Origin: Maritalea mobilis
GTDB taxonomy: Bacteria; Pseudomonadota; Alphaproteobacteria; Rhodobacterales; Rhodobacteraceae
DNA: 64,000 nt
Direction: 5' to 3'
NCBI RefSeq assembly: GCF_019800885.1
Contig: NZ_JAHVKE010000005.1
Span: 124,001 to 188,000 of the forward strand
Made by a program: the position numbers and the translations under genes. Below, one piece after another: positions 29,325 through 37,521 of this stretch (the first letter of the stretch is position 1; each line of letters opens with the position of its first letter). The notes under the pieces are model-generated. The model made no database searches, was not told the origin of the DNA, and was given only the letters and a program-made list of their open reading frames with translations.

Positions 29325-29978
29325 TCAGGCAGGCATCTTGGTCGTGCGGAGATAGGGCAGCTTGACGTCGATCTCGCCGAATTTCTCTTTGGCGGCGGCA
29401 TCGTCCAGCGACAGGGCCACGATGACATCCTGGCCATGCACCCAGTTCGCGGGCGTCGCGATCGGCACGTTGTAGCACGCTTGCAGGGCGTCGAGCGCGC
29501 GCAGCACTTCGGCAAAGTTGCGGCCGACCGACATCGGGTAGGACATCATCAACTGCACCTTCTTGTCGGGCGAGACGATGAACACGACGCGCACGCTGGC
29601 CGAGTCGGCGGCGGTGCGGCCATCGGGCAGGTAGGCCTCCGACGGCAGCATGTCGAGCGCCTTGGACACTTCAAGCGACTCGTCGGCGATGATCGGGAAG
29701 GCGGCCTCGGCGCCGGCAAAGCTTTCGATGTCGGACTTCCACTGCTTGTGCTCTTCGACGGCATCGACGGACAGGCCGATCACCTTCGTGTTGCGCTTGG
29801 CCCATTCGTCGGCCAACTGCGCCACGGCGCCGAACTCGGTCGTGCAAACCGGGGTGAAATCCTTGGGGTGTGAGAACAGGATCATCCACGAGTCACCGAT
29901 GTAGTCATGCATCGAGATCGTGCCCTGGTCGGTTTCGACGGTCAGGTTCGGAAAGGTATCGTTAATGCGCAGAGCCAC
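29325..29978 (-). CDS. Peroxiredoxin, Prx6 (1-Cys) type
   Basis: The 217-residue thiol peroxidase reduces hydrogen peroxide and organic peroxides in the cytoplasm. The peroxidatic cysteine is C45 in SHPKDFTPVCTTEFG. The C-terminal extension with TPANWVHGQDVIV and LPYLRTTKMP marks the Prx6 subfamily. No ATG gives the family length. The GTG at 29978 is preceded by AGGAGG 6 bases upstream and yields ALRINDTFPNL, the normal N-terminus. A TATACT-like -10 box lies upstream. It is read divergently from the aldehyde dehydrogenase gene across an interval with a 17-bp palindrome. Confidence 0.94.
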   Translation of the reverse strand: MALRINDTFPNLTVETDQGTISMHDYIGDSWMILFSHPKDFTPVCTTEFGAVAQLADEWAKRNTKVIGLSVDAVEEHKQWKSDIESFAGAEAAFPIIADESLEVSKALDMLPSEAYLPDGRTAADSASVRVVFIVSPDKKVQLMMSYPMSVGRNFAEVLRALDALQACYNVPIATPANWVHGQDVIVALSLDDAAAKEKFGEIDVKLPYLRTTKMPA

Positions 29979-30053
29979 GGCGGGCCTCCTGTGTTGGTTA
30001 CCATTGTCAAATGAGAGTATAGGTAAGTGCTGTGACGGTTTCACGGGTGCAAG

Positions 30054-30070
30054 TCTGGAATCATTCCAGA
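30054..30070. promoter_or_regulatory. 17-bp perfect palindrome between peroxiredoxin and aldehyde dehydrogenase
   Basis: TCTGGAATCATTCCAGA is a perfect inverted repeat of two 8-bp arms around one base, centred in the divergent intergenic region. CATAAT at 30080-30085 could be a rightward -10 box, in which case the palindrome covers the -35 region. It looks like an operator for a dimeric regulator; which one is unknown. Confidence 0.55.
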
Positions 30071-30214
30071 AAAGGATGTGCATAATGCCGCACCTGCAAA
30101 ATCGGCACATGTATCCTTCATCGCCTAGCTCAGCGAAACGCCTGTTTGATGCCTGCGCGGCTTGCGGCTGGCCTGTCGTGGTGACAGGCTCGGGCCAGCG
30201 AAAGGGAGGCAAAG

Positions 30215-31648
30215 ATGCCCAACAGCACCGATTTCTACATCAATGGCAAATGGGTCGCGCCGATCCGGCCCAAGGATTTCCCGGTCATCAACCCGGCCAC
30301 TGAAGAGGTCTGCGCCACGATCAGCCTTGGCGAGGAGGAGGACACGAACGCCGCCGTCGCCGCCGCCTCGGCCGCCTTTGACGGCTGGTCCATGACCGAC
30401 CCGGCCGAGCGTATCGCCGCGGTCGAACGCTTGCTTGAAATCTACAATCGCCGTGCCGACGAGATGGCCGAAGCGATCAGCCTTGAAATGGGCGCACCCA
30501 TCGATTTCGCCCGGCAGCAACAGGTCGGCGCGGGCTCGTGGCATCTGGAGGGGTTCATCCAGGCCGCCAAGGCGTTCGAATGGGACCGCCCCTTGGGCGA
30601 CTGGGCCCCGGGCGAGCGCGTTTTTCACGAACCGATCGGCGTCTGCGCGCTGATCACGCCGTGGAACTGGCCGATGAACCAGATCACGCTGAAGGTGGCG
30701 CCGGCGCTTCTGGCCGGGTGCACCATGGTTCTGAAACCATCGGAAATCGCGCCGCTGTCCGGCCTGCTCTTCGCTGAGATGATCGACGAGGCCGGTCTGC
30801 CCGCTGGCGTGTTCAATCTCGTGAACGGGGATGGTCCGGGTGTTGGCAGTACCCTGTCCGCGCATCCCGAGGTCGACATGGTCAGCTTTACCGGCTCGAC
30901 CCGGGCGGGTCGCCTGATCTCCATCGCAGCGGCCGACACGATCAAGCGCGTCAGCCTCGAACTCGGCGGCAAGGGCGCGAACATCATCTTCGCCGATGCC
31001 GGCGAAAAGGCGGTCAAGCAGGGCGTCATTCGCTGCTTCAACAACACCGGCCAAAGCTGCAACGCGCCGACGCGCATGCTGGTCGAACGCTCGCGCTATG
31101 ACGAGGCCGTGGAACAGGCCGCAGCGGCCGCGCAATCCATCACCGTCGGTGCGTCCAGCGAACCGGGTCGCCATATCGGCCCCGCCGTCAGCGAGGTGCA
31201 GTTCAACAAGATCCAGGACCTGATCCAGACGGGGATCGACGAAGGCGCGCGCCTGGTTGCCGGTGGCACCGGTCGCCCCGAGCACCTGAACCGCGGCTAT
31301 TTCATCCGCCCGACCGTCTTTGCCGATGTCACCCCGGACATGACGATCTACCGCGAGGAAATCTTCGGCCCGGTCCTGTCGATCCTGCCATTCGACTCGG
31401 AAGAGGATGCCGTTCGGATCGCGAATGACACTGATTACGGCCTGACGAACTATGTCCAGACGACCGACAAGGACAAACTGCGCCGGGTCGCCCGGCGTCT
31501 GCGCTCGGGCATGGTTGAATGCAACGGCAAGGGCCTCGGCAAGGGTAGCCCGTTCGGCGGGTTCAAGCAGTCCGGTAACGGACGCGAAGGCGGCGCCTTC
31601 GGCTTGCACGAATTCCTCGAGGTCAAGACCGTCACCGATTGGGACTGA
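30215..31648 (+). CDS. NAD(P)-dependent aldehyde dehydrogenase
   Basis: This 477-residue member of the aldehyde dehydrogenase superfamily has catalytic C282 in NTGQSCNAPTRM, general base E249 in SLELGGKGANI, the oxyanion asparagine in PWNWPMNQ and the cofactor loop FTGSTRAG. It oxidises an aldehyde to its acid. The length and sequence are those of the broad-substrate group, and the natural substrate cannot be deduced. GGGAGG stands about 8 bases before the ATG. It is transcribed alone and ends in a strong hairpin. Confidence 0.92.
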   Translation: MPNSTDFYINGKWVAPIRPKDFPVINPATEEVCATISLGEEEDTNAAVAAASAAFDGWSMTDPAERIAAVERLLEIYNRRADEMAEAISLEMGAPIDFARQQQVGAGSWHLEGFIQAAKAFEWDRPLGDWAPGERVFHEPIGVCALITPWNWPMNQITLKVAPALLAGCTMVLKPSEIAPLSGLLFAEMIDEAGLPAGVFNLVNGDGPGVGSTLSAHPEVDMVSFTGSTRAGRLISIAAADTIKRVSLELGGKGANIIFADAGEKAVKQGVIRCFNNTGQSCNAPTRMLVERSRYDEAVEQAAAAAQSITVGASSEPGRHIGPAVSEVQFNKIQDLIQTGIDEGARLVAGGTGRPEHLNRGYFIRPTVFADVTPDMTIYREEIFGPVLSILPFDSEEDAVRIANDTDYGLTNYVQTTDKDKLRRVARRLRSGMVECNGKGLGKGSPFGGFKQSGNGREGGAFGLHEFLEVKTVTDWD

Positions 31649-31671
31649 AGTCAGGACGTCACATTCACGGA

Positions 31672-31696
31672 AACGGCCCCAATCGGGGCCGTTTTT
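31672..31696 (+). terminator. Intrinsic terminator after aldehyde dehydrogenase
   Basis: A perfect 9-bp stem (AACGGCCCC/GGGGCCGTT) with an AATC loop runs into a five-base T run. It lies between two convergent genes. Confidence 0.88.
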
Positions 31697-31717
31697 CATT
31701 TGCGATCCACCAATCTG

Positions 31718-32368
31718 TCAGAACGGGACTTTTGCGCTGAAACTCATTCCCATTCCGCCGTCCGGATGCCGCAGTTTCAGGCTTTCGGCATGAAGCATGA
31801 GGCGGGGGAAATCGCGCGCCGGCCCCTCGGCATAGAACGGGTCGCCAAGGATAGGGTGACCGATTTCCTTCATGTGAACCCGGAGCTGATGCGACCGCCC
31901 CGTCAGAGGGAACAGGCGGATGCGGGTCGTGCCGGCCTCGTGCCGGACCACGCGCCAGTCGGTCTTGGCAGGTTTGCCGTTCTCGAAATCGACATGCTGC
32001 TTGGGCCGGTTGGGCCAATCCACAATCAGCGGCAGGTCCACGGTGCCGGTCTTGTCCTGCACCTCGCCCCAAAGGCGCGCGTGGTAGACCTTCTTCATGT
32101 GGCGCCGCTCGAACTGCAGGCCAAGATGCCGCTGCGCCGCCGGGGTCCGGGCAAAGACCATGACGCCCGACGTGTCCATGTCCAACCGGTGCACCAGCAA
32201 CGCCTCGGGGAAAGCGCCCTGAAGGCGCGACATGAGGCAATCGGCCAGGTGCTCGCCCCGACCCGGCACGGACAAAAGCCCGGCCGGTTTGTTCACGAGG
32301 ATGATCGACGCATCCTCGTGGAGGATATCCAGCGGCGTGTCGGGTGGGGCGTAAACGAAATCTGTCAT
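31718..32368 (-). CDS. RluA family RNA pseudouridine synthase
   Basis: The 216-residue pseudouridine synthase has the RluA signature HRLDMDTSGVMVFA with the catalytic aspartate. NKPAGLLSVPGRG lies before it, and TGRSHQLRVHMKEIGHPILGD after it (read in two parts, TGRSHQLRVHM and KEIGHPILGD). The short form without an S4 domain resembles RluA itself, which modifies U746 of 23S rRNA and U32 of some tRNAs; the exact target is not certain. Leftward gene, convergent with the aldehyde dehydrogenase. Confidence 0.9.
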   Translation of the reverse strand: MTDFVYAPPDTPLDILHEDASIILVNKPAGLLSVPGRGEHLADCLMSRLQGAFPEALLVHRLDMDTSGVMVFARTPAAQRHLGLQFERRHMKKVYHARLWGEVQDKTGTVDLPLIVDWPNRPKQHVDFENGKPAKTDWRVVRHEAGTTRIRLFPLTGRSHQLRVHMKEIGHPILGDPFYAEGPARDFPRLMLHAESLKLRHPDGGMGMSFSAKVPF

Positions 32369-32449
32369 CGCGCCCCTATGTGGCCCCTCCCGCGAGGGTT
32401 GCCAAGGCGCGGTGTCGGGGATGTCGCGTGATGGGATCGTCGTCGCTGC

Positions 32450-32737
32450 CTAGTCGATGCCTCCTGCGGCCTCGTTTCCGGCGACCATCGCCTGGATCGC
32501 CGCCATCGCGATCAGAACCGCCGTCAGGAAGAACAGGGTCTGGCGGTCCTTCCGGTCCGCGGGGTTCTTCAGCCAGAACCCCAGTTGCCGGATGAAGCCC
32601 CCGGTCGAGGGGATACCCGCGCCCGAGCGTTCCACTTCGCGCTCGCGGAACAGGAACAGCGTGCGGAACATCAGCCCGGCCCACGCCAGAAAGACGAGGG
32701 CCATCGTTACCAGCCGAATGATTAGTCCCGTGTTCAT
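32450..32737 (-). CDS. Small membrane protein of unknown function
   Basis: The 95-residue protein has two predicted membrane helices (about 7-27 and 68-88). The loop between them is charged and carries FREREVERSG. No family recognised. AAGGAGA stands 7 bases before the ATG. It follows another small membrane protein gene by 10 bases in a leftward run led by the DinB-like gene. Confidence 0.7.
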   Translation of the reverse strand: MNTGLIIRLVTMALVFLAWAGLMFRTLFLFREREVERSGAGIPSTGGFIRQLGFWLKNPADRKDRQTLFFLTAVLIAMAAIQAMVAGNEAAGGID

Positions 32738-32747
32738 GATTTTCTCC

Positions 32748-32951
32748 TTACTTTTTGCCCGATCTGCGTAACTTGATCAGGCTGGAAATGGCCGAGCCGC
32801 CGAAAAACGCCGCCGCGATCAGGCCGATTTCCAGCGACGCGATGCCGGAAATGCCGTTCAACCCGTAGGCGGCGGCCAACAGGGCAAGCCCGCCGAGGCT
32901 GATGGCAAGGCGCAATTTCAACTCGCCGCGACTGGGTCCGAACCGGCTCAT
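32748..32951 (-). CDS. Small two-helix membrane protein
   Basis: The 67-residue protein has two hydrophobic helices (about 13-32 and 36-56) and a basic C-terminus (KLRRSGKK). Its ATG overlaps the stop codon of the DinB-like gene as ATGA, so translation is coupled. Function unknown. Confidence 0.7.
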   Translation of the reverse strand: MSRFGPSRGELKLRLAISLGGLALLAAAYGLNGISGIASLEIGLIAAAFFGGSAISSLIKLRRSGKK

Positions 32952-33475
32952 GCGTGATAGGGGTGCGCGCTGGGGTGGCGGTCATAGGCGAGATGGAACT
33001 CGTCCAGTTGCGGCGGCGCGACCCCGAGCGATTGCAGCTGCACATGCGCCTGTCCCCGGTGGTGGATCTGGTGCTGAAAGAGATGCAGCAAGAGGGCATC
33101 CACCCGTTCTTCGAATGCCCCGTCGCGGCGAATGGTCTGGCGGTGTTCGGCCAGCTGGTCTGGCGTCAGGTCGTGGCAGAACCTGGCAAGGCGCAGATCG
33201 GCTGCGCTTTGCAACCCCGCAAGCGCCTTTGGGTCGGTGACGGGATCGCGGTCATAGACGGCGCGTCCCAACCCACCCGCTTCGAGCGCGTCGATATAGA
33301 AAAGGTCCACCTCGTAGATATGGTTGAGCGTGTCGCAGAGCGTGGAGAAGAAACCCGGCGCCGGGGCGGTGAAGGCGCCGTCCGGCAATCCCTCCAAGGC
33401 ATGATGGAAACGGGCGTTCGCCCAGGCATTGTTGAGCGCCATCAGGGCGTAGGGATGCGCGGCTTTCGTCGTCAT
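32948..33475 (-). CDS. DinB family protein
   Basis: The 175-residue four-helix protein of the DinB/YfiT superfamily has candidate metal-binding histidines in LNHIYEVD (about residue 50) and in FQHQIHHRGQAH (about 130-140). Some members are thiol-dependent S-transferases (mycothiol, bacillithiol, glutathione); this one is uncharacterised. AAGGG lies 8 bases before the ATG at 33475. A longer in-frame extension upstream lacks family similarity and overlaps the MBL gene. Confidence 0.88.
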   Translation of the reverse strand: MTTKAAHPYALMALNNAWANARFHHALEGLPDGAFTAPAPGFFSTLCDTLNHIYEVDLFYIDALEAGGLGRAVYDRDPVTDPKALAGLQSAADLRLARFCHDLTPDQLAEHRQTIRRDGAFEERVDALLLHLFQHQIHHRGQAHVQLQSLGVAPPQLDEFHLAYDRHPSAHPYHA

Positions 33476-33572
33476 GGCGGCCCTTTCGGTCGGGGTCGAT
33501 GCGGGCAGTGTAGCGTGTCGCGGTGCCTTTACCTTGATCTGGAGCGGTTTTGGCGCGACTTGTGCGACCCGC

Positions 33573-34439
33573 TCAGCGCTTTGGCCTGATCTCCATCCCG
33601 TCACGCCCGATGATGACCTCGCCGCCGAAATGACCGTCCATGGCAGCGCGCCAATCCGCCTCGGAAATGCCGGGGTCGTCGGCCGGGACAAGGTGGTGCA
33701 GGGCGAGGGTCCGCACCGCCGCCATCTCGGCGATCCGGGCGGCATCGCGGGCCTCGGTATGGCTGCGCACGATGTGTTCCTTTAGCCGCGCGCCATTGCC
33801 CGTGCGTGCCACGAGCCGGTCGACGCCTGCCTCGAGCATGGCCTCGTGAACCAGAATGTCCGAGCCGCGCGCGAACTCGGCCAGCGGCGGGAAATAGGCG
33901 GTGTCGGACGAAAAGGTCACCGACCAGTCCGCGCTGTCGAAGCGCAGGGCGAAGCAGTCTGTGACGGGCGGGTGGTCGACGCGCATCGCGCGCACGGACA
34001 GGCCATCAATCTCCAACGGCCCGTCCTCGATATCCCGCACCTGCACGAGATCCCGGATGTCGGGGCGGCCTTCATCCTCGATCCGCAGGTCGATGTCGTA
34101 GGAGAGGGAGGCGCAAAACCCCTCCCATACGCCCCTTGTGCCCTTGGGTCCGTAGATCGTGACGGGCGTGGCAAGGCCGGTGGTCCATGCCGTGTGCAAC
34201 AACGGTCCAAGCTCCAGCACATGGTCCGAATGCAGATGCGTGATGAAGATCAGGTCGAGATCCTTGAGCGAGAGGCCCGCCTCGACCAACCCCTTGCTGA
34301 CGCCCAATCCGCAATCCACGACGCAGATGCGACCCCCGATGCAGAGCAAGGACGCGGTCGGCATCGGCCCGCCTGGGCGGATCGCGGGCCCGCCTTTCGT
34401 TCCCAAGAGAACGAGCCTGTCTGAAATCGCTTTGCCCAT
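33573..34439 (-). CDS. MBL-fold metallo-hydrolase
   Basis: The 288-residue metallo-beta-lactamase-fold protein has zinc motif ITHLHSDHVLELG (about residue 68), a later SDTAYFPP aspartate, and HHLVPADDP near the end. The fold resembles the RNase Z/arylsulfatase-like branch; the substrate is unknown. GGAGAGG lies 7-12 bases before the ATG at 34439. It is divergent from the lyase/M24/racemase operon, with a 157-base interval that must hold both promoters. Confidence 0.88.
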   Translation of the reverse strand: MGKAISDRLVLLGTKGGPAIRPGGPMPTASLLCIGGRICVVDCGLGVSKGLVEAGLSLKDLDLIFITHLHSDHVLELGPLLHTAWTTGLATPVTIYGPKGTRGVWEGFCASLSYDIDLRIEDEGRPDIRDLVQVRDIEDGPLEIDGLSVRAMRVDHPPVTDCFALRFDSADWSVTFSSDTAYFPPLAEFARGSDILVHEAMLEAGVDRLVARTGNGARLKEHIVRSHTEARDAARIAEMAAVRTLALHHLVPADDPGISEADWRAAMDGHFGGEVIIGRDGMEIRPKR

Positions 34440-34596
34440 CGGCGCCTCTCCATCCACTGTGGTGCCGGCAAGGTCGGCCGGACGCCCCGCATTGTCCAGA
34501 GGCGACCGACAAAGGGGTGCCCGCCCGGGCAAGGCAACGCTTGCAATCATGCGAGGCGAAGTCAGGATAGCCCGACGGCTGTCTAAGAGGGGCACG

Positions 34597-35658
34597 ATGA
34601 AATTCCTGCAAAACCCATGGCGTCACGCGCCTTTGCCCGACGGGCTGTCCGCGATCCCCGGCGACGTGGCCGAGGATGCCGCCCCGGTCGAGGCGCTGCT
34701 GGCGCAGTGCCCGAAGCATCGCGAAACGCCGCTGGTCTCGGTGCCGGAGCTGGCCGCGGAACTTGGAGTGTCCGCCATCCACGTGAAGGATGAGCGCAAC
34801 CGCATGGGGCTTGGCAGTTTCAAGGCGCTTGGCGCGTCGCATGTGATCGCGCGCGATGCCGTTGAGGTCATGGGCGATGATCCGGCCAAGGCGCTGGCGG
34901 GTCGGACCTATGTCGCGGCGTCGGCGGGCAACCATGGACTGTCCGTCGCCGCCGGAGCGGGCGTGTTTGGCGCGCGGGCGGTCATCTACCTGTCGGAAAC
35001 CGTGCCGGCCGCCTTTGCCGATCTCCTCCGGCAAAAGGGGGCCGAGGTCGTGGTGGAGGGCGCGGATTACGAGGCCTCGATGGCCGCCGCCGAGGCCCGC
35101 GCCGCCGCCGAGGGATGGACGCTTCTGTCGGATTCCACTTGGGATGGCTACGACATCGGCAAGGGCGTGATGGAAGGCTATCTTGCGATGGCCGCCGAAG
35201 CCGCGCGCCAGATCCACGAGGCCCCCACGCACATCTTTCTGCAGGCCGGTGTGGGCGGCCTTGCCGCTGCCTGTGCCGCTTATGCCCGGCGTGCGTGGGG
35301 CGATGGACCCATCATCACCGTCGTCGAACCGGACGCGGCCGAAACCCTTATGGCGTCGATCAAGGCAGGCCGCCCGACCCATGCCGCGGGGCCGGTCAGC
35401 ACGATGGGGCGGCTTGACTGCAAGGACCCGTCCCATATCGCGCTCAAGTCTCTCGCCCAAACGGCAGACACTTTCCTGAGCATCAGCGACGCGGAATGCG
35501 ACGACGCCATCTCGCGCCTGCCCGCGCACGGCTTGGCGACCTCTCCATCCGGCGGGGCGGGGTTTGCCGGATTGCTCCACGCCCCCCGCAAGGAGCTGCG
35601 CCTCGGCCCGGACGCGCGCGTCTTGCTCTACCTGTCGGAAGGTCCGGTGGATGCCTGA
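34597..35658 (+). CDS. Diaminopropionate ammonia-lyase-like PLP enzyme
   Basis: The 353-residue fold-type II PLP enzyme has a Schiff-base lysine K76 in NRMGLGSFKALGA. The phosphate-binding loop lies in VASAGNHGLSVA, and AGVGGLAAA is a second glycine loop. The overall pattern fits 2,3-diaminopropionate ammonia-lyase, which gives pyruvate and two ammonia; threonine dehydratase-like relatives are the alternative. AGAGG stands 6 bases before the ATG. Its end overlaps the M24 gene by 8 bases, forming a three-gene operon. Confidence 0.85.
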   Translation: MKFLQNPWRHAPLPDGLSAIPGDVAEDAAPVEALLAQCPKHRETPLVSVPELAAELGVSAIHVKDERNRMGLGSFKALGASHVIARDAVEVMGDDPAKALAGRTYVAASAGNHGLSVAAGAGVFGARAVIYLSETVPAAFADLLRQKGAEVVVEGADYEASMAAAEARAAAEGWTLLSDSTWDGYDIGKGVMEGYLAMAAEAARQIHEAPTHIFLQAGVGGLAAACAAYARRAWGDGPIITVVEPDAAETLMASIKAGRPTHAAGPVSTMGRLDCKDPSHIALKSLAQTADTFLSISDAECDDAISRLPAHGLATSPSGGAGFAGLLHAPRKELRLGPDARVLLYLSEGPVDA

Positions 35659-36778
35659 TTTCCCCGCCGAAGAATACGCGGCCCGGACGGCAAAGGCGCT
35701 GGAGGGCATGGCGCGGCAGGGCATCGACGCGATGTTCCTGACCACCGAGGCCGAGTTCCGATATTTCTCCGGCTTTCGAACCGCGTTCTGGCAGAGCCCG
35801 ACACGGCCGTGGTTCCTGATCCTGCCACGTCGCGGCAGCCCCATCGCCATCATCCCGCAGATCGGCGCGGAGTTGATGGAGACCACCTGGGTCGACGACA
35901 TCCGGCCCTTCGACTCCCCCGCGACGGATGCACCGCATCTGCACCTGCTGCAAAAGGCGCTGTCAGACGTCAGCACCATCGCCACGCCGATGGGCGAGGA
36001 AGCGTCACTACGCATGCCCTTGGCGGAGTTCGATCGCCTGCGGCGCGGCCTGTCCGCGACGTGGGTCGACGCGACCCCGCTCATCAAGGCGTTGCGGATG
36101 GTGAAATCGCCCGCCGAACAGCAGAAGATCCGAGAGATCTGCCGGATCGGCAGTGCCGCCTTCGCGCGGGCGGAGGATTTGTTCCACCCCGGTCAGCCTC
36201 TGGACGAGGTGTTCCGCAGCTTCCGCATCGCATTGTTGCAGGAGGGCGCCGAAGAGGTGCCCTATCTCGTTGGTGCCGCCGCAGCGGACGGCTACAGCGA
36301 CGTGATCTCTCCGCCCGGGTCGCGCCCGCTGGCGGATGGCGATGTCCTGATGCTGGACACAGGGGCCAGCTTGGGGGGCTATTTTTGCGATTTCGACCGC
36401 AACTGGGCGATTGGGTACGCCTCGGATGCGGCGGCGTCGGCGCATCGACACTTGCACGCGGCGACGGAGGCGGCGCTTGCCGCGATCAGGCCTGGCATGA
36501 CGGCGGCCCAGCTATGCGAGGTGATGGCCCAGGCCTTGGGGCAGGGGTCGGGCATCGGGCGGCTGGGTCACGGTCTTGGCATACAGTTGACGGAATGGCC
36601 CTCGCTCGCGCCCCATGACCAGACCGTGCTGGAACCCGGCATGGTGCTGACGCTGGAGCCGAGCCTGCAAATCGCACCGGGAAAGATGATGGTGCACGAA
36701 GAGAACATCCTGTTGACCGAAACCGGGGTAGAGCTGTTGACGGACCGCACGCCCCCCGACCTTCCGGTGCTTTTATGA
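35651..36778 (+). CDS. M24 family metallopeptidase / ectoine hydrolase-like
   Basis: The 375-residue protein has a creatinase N-terminal domain (about 1-135) and a pita-bread M24 domain. All five dinuclear metal ligands are visible: Asp in MLDTGAS, Asp in CDFDRNW, His in RLGHGLG, Glu in LTLEPSL and Glu in VHEENIL. Relatives include prolidase, creatinase and ectoine hydrolase (DoeA/EutD). The ATG at 35651 overlaps the upstream gene, and ATGA overlap joins it to the next. It probably opens an amide or cyclic amidine bond in a nitrogenous metabolite. Confidence 0.87.
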   Translation: MPDFPAEEYAARTAKALEGMARQGIDAMFLTTEAEFRYFSGFRTAFWQSPTRPWFLILPRRGSPIAIIPQIGAELMETTWVDDIRPFDSPATDAPHLHLLQKALSDVSTIATPMGEEASLRMPLAEFDRLRRGLSATWVDATPLIKALRMVKSPAEQQKIREICRIGSAAFARAEDLFHPGQPLDEVFRSFRIALLQEGAEEVPYLVGAAAADGYSDVISPPGSRPLADGDVLMLDTGASLGGYFCDFDRNWAIGYASDAAASAHRHLHAATEAALAAIRPGMTAAQLCEVMAQALGQGSGIGRLGHGLGIQLTEWPSLAPHDQTVLEPGMVLTLEPSLQIAPGKMMVHEENILLTETGVELLTDRTPPDLPVLL

Positions 36779-37515
36779 CCCACGCCTTGTCTTACGACAC
36801 CGACGGCGGCGCAGGATCGCGTGCGCGGTTTGGGCTGATCGTGCTCAGCACCGACGAAACGCTGGAGGTCGAAGCGCGCGGGGTCATGGCTCACGATGGG
36901 ATCGGCCTCTATCACGCGCGTATCCCGGCCCATGCCTTGGTGACGCCGGAAACTCTGCGTGAGATGGAGGCGCATCTGCCCGACACAGCGGGGCGGTTGC
37001 CGGCCGGTCTGGACGCGATTGGCTATGCCTGCACGTCGGCGGCGACGGTGATCGGGCCGGACCGCGTGGCGGAGCTTGTCCAATCGCGCCATCCGGACGC
37101 CCTGGTGACCAACCCCATCACGGCCGTTATCGCCGCCTTGCAGGCGCTGGATGCAAAACGCATCGCCTTGGTGACGCCCTACGTGGCCGAGGTGAATGCG
37201 CCGATCCGGGCGAAACTGGTCGAGGCCGGGATCGCCTGCGTCGATGAGAGGTCGTTCCTGCAAAAAGAGGATTGGACCGTTGCCCGGATTTCCGAAGCCT
37301 CGACACTGGACGCGCTGATCGCGGCAGGCGCCGCCGGGGCCGATGCCGTGTTTGCCTCCTGCACGAACTTGCGCAGCTTCAACGTTCTGAAAAAAGCCGA
37401 GGGCCTGATCGGGTGTCCCGTCGTGACATCCAACCAGGCCCTTTTGTGGCATATGCTCAAGCTGGCGAAGGTCGAGGCGCGCGGCTGGGGGCCTGGGCGC
37501 CTGTTCGACCTGTAG
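36775..37515 (+). CDS. Asp/Glu racemase superfamily protein (maleate isomerase / EutA-like)
   Basis: The 246-residue protein has the paired catalytic cysteines of the Asp/Glu racemase superfamily, in GYACTSAATV (about residue 85) and ASCTNLRSF (about residue 200). FGLIVLSTDETLE at the start resembles the maleate isomerase and EutA branch of arylmalonate decarboxylase relatives. It overlaps the M24 gene as ATGA. With the PLP lyase and M24 hydrolase it recalls parts of the eutABCDE ectoine-use operon, but no cyclodeaminase or deacylase is present. Substrate unknown. Confidence 0.83.
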   Translation: MTHALSYDTDGGAGSRARFGLIVLSTDETLEVEARGVMAHDGIGLYHARIPAHALVTPETLREMEAHLPDTAGRLPAGLDAIGYACTSAATVIGPDRVAELVQSRHPDALVTNPITAVIAALQALDAKRIALVTPYVAEVNAPIRAKLVEAGIACVDERSFLQKEDWTVARISEASTLDALIAAGAAGADAVFASCTNLRSFNVLKKAEGLIGCPVVTSNQALLWHMLKLAKVEARGWGPGRLFDL

Positions 37516-37521
37516 GCGGCG

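Noticed and set aside
34072..36087. 671-codon leftward open frame opposite the PLP lyase and M24 genes
   Set aside because: Shadow of two real genes that are joined by overlaps and show all active-site residues.
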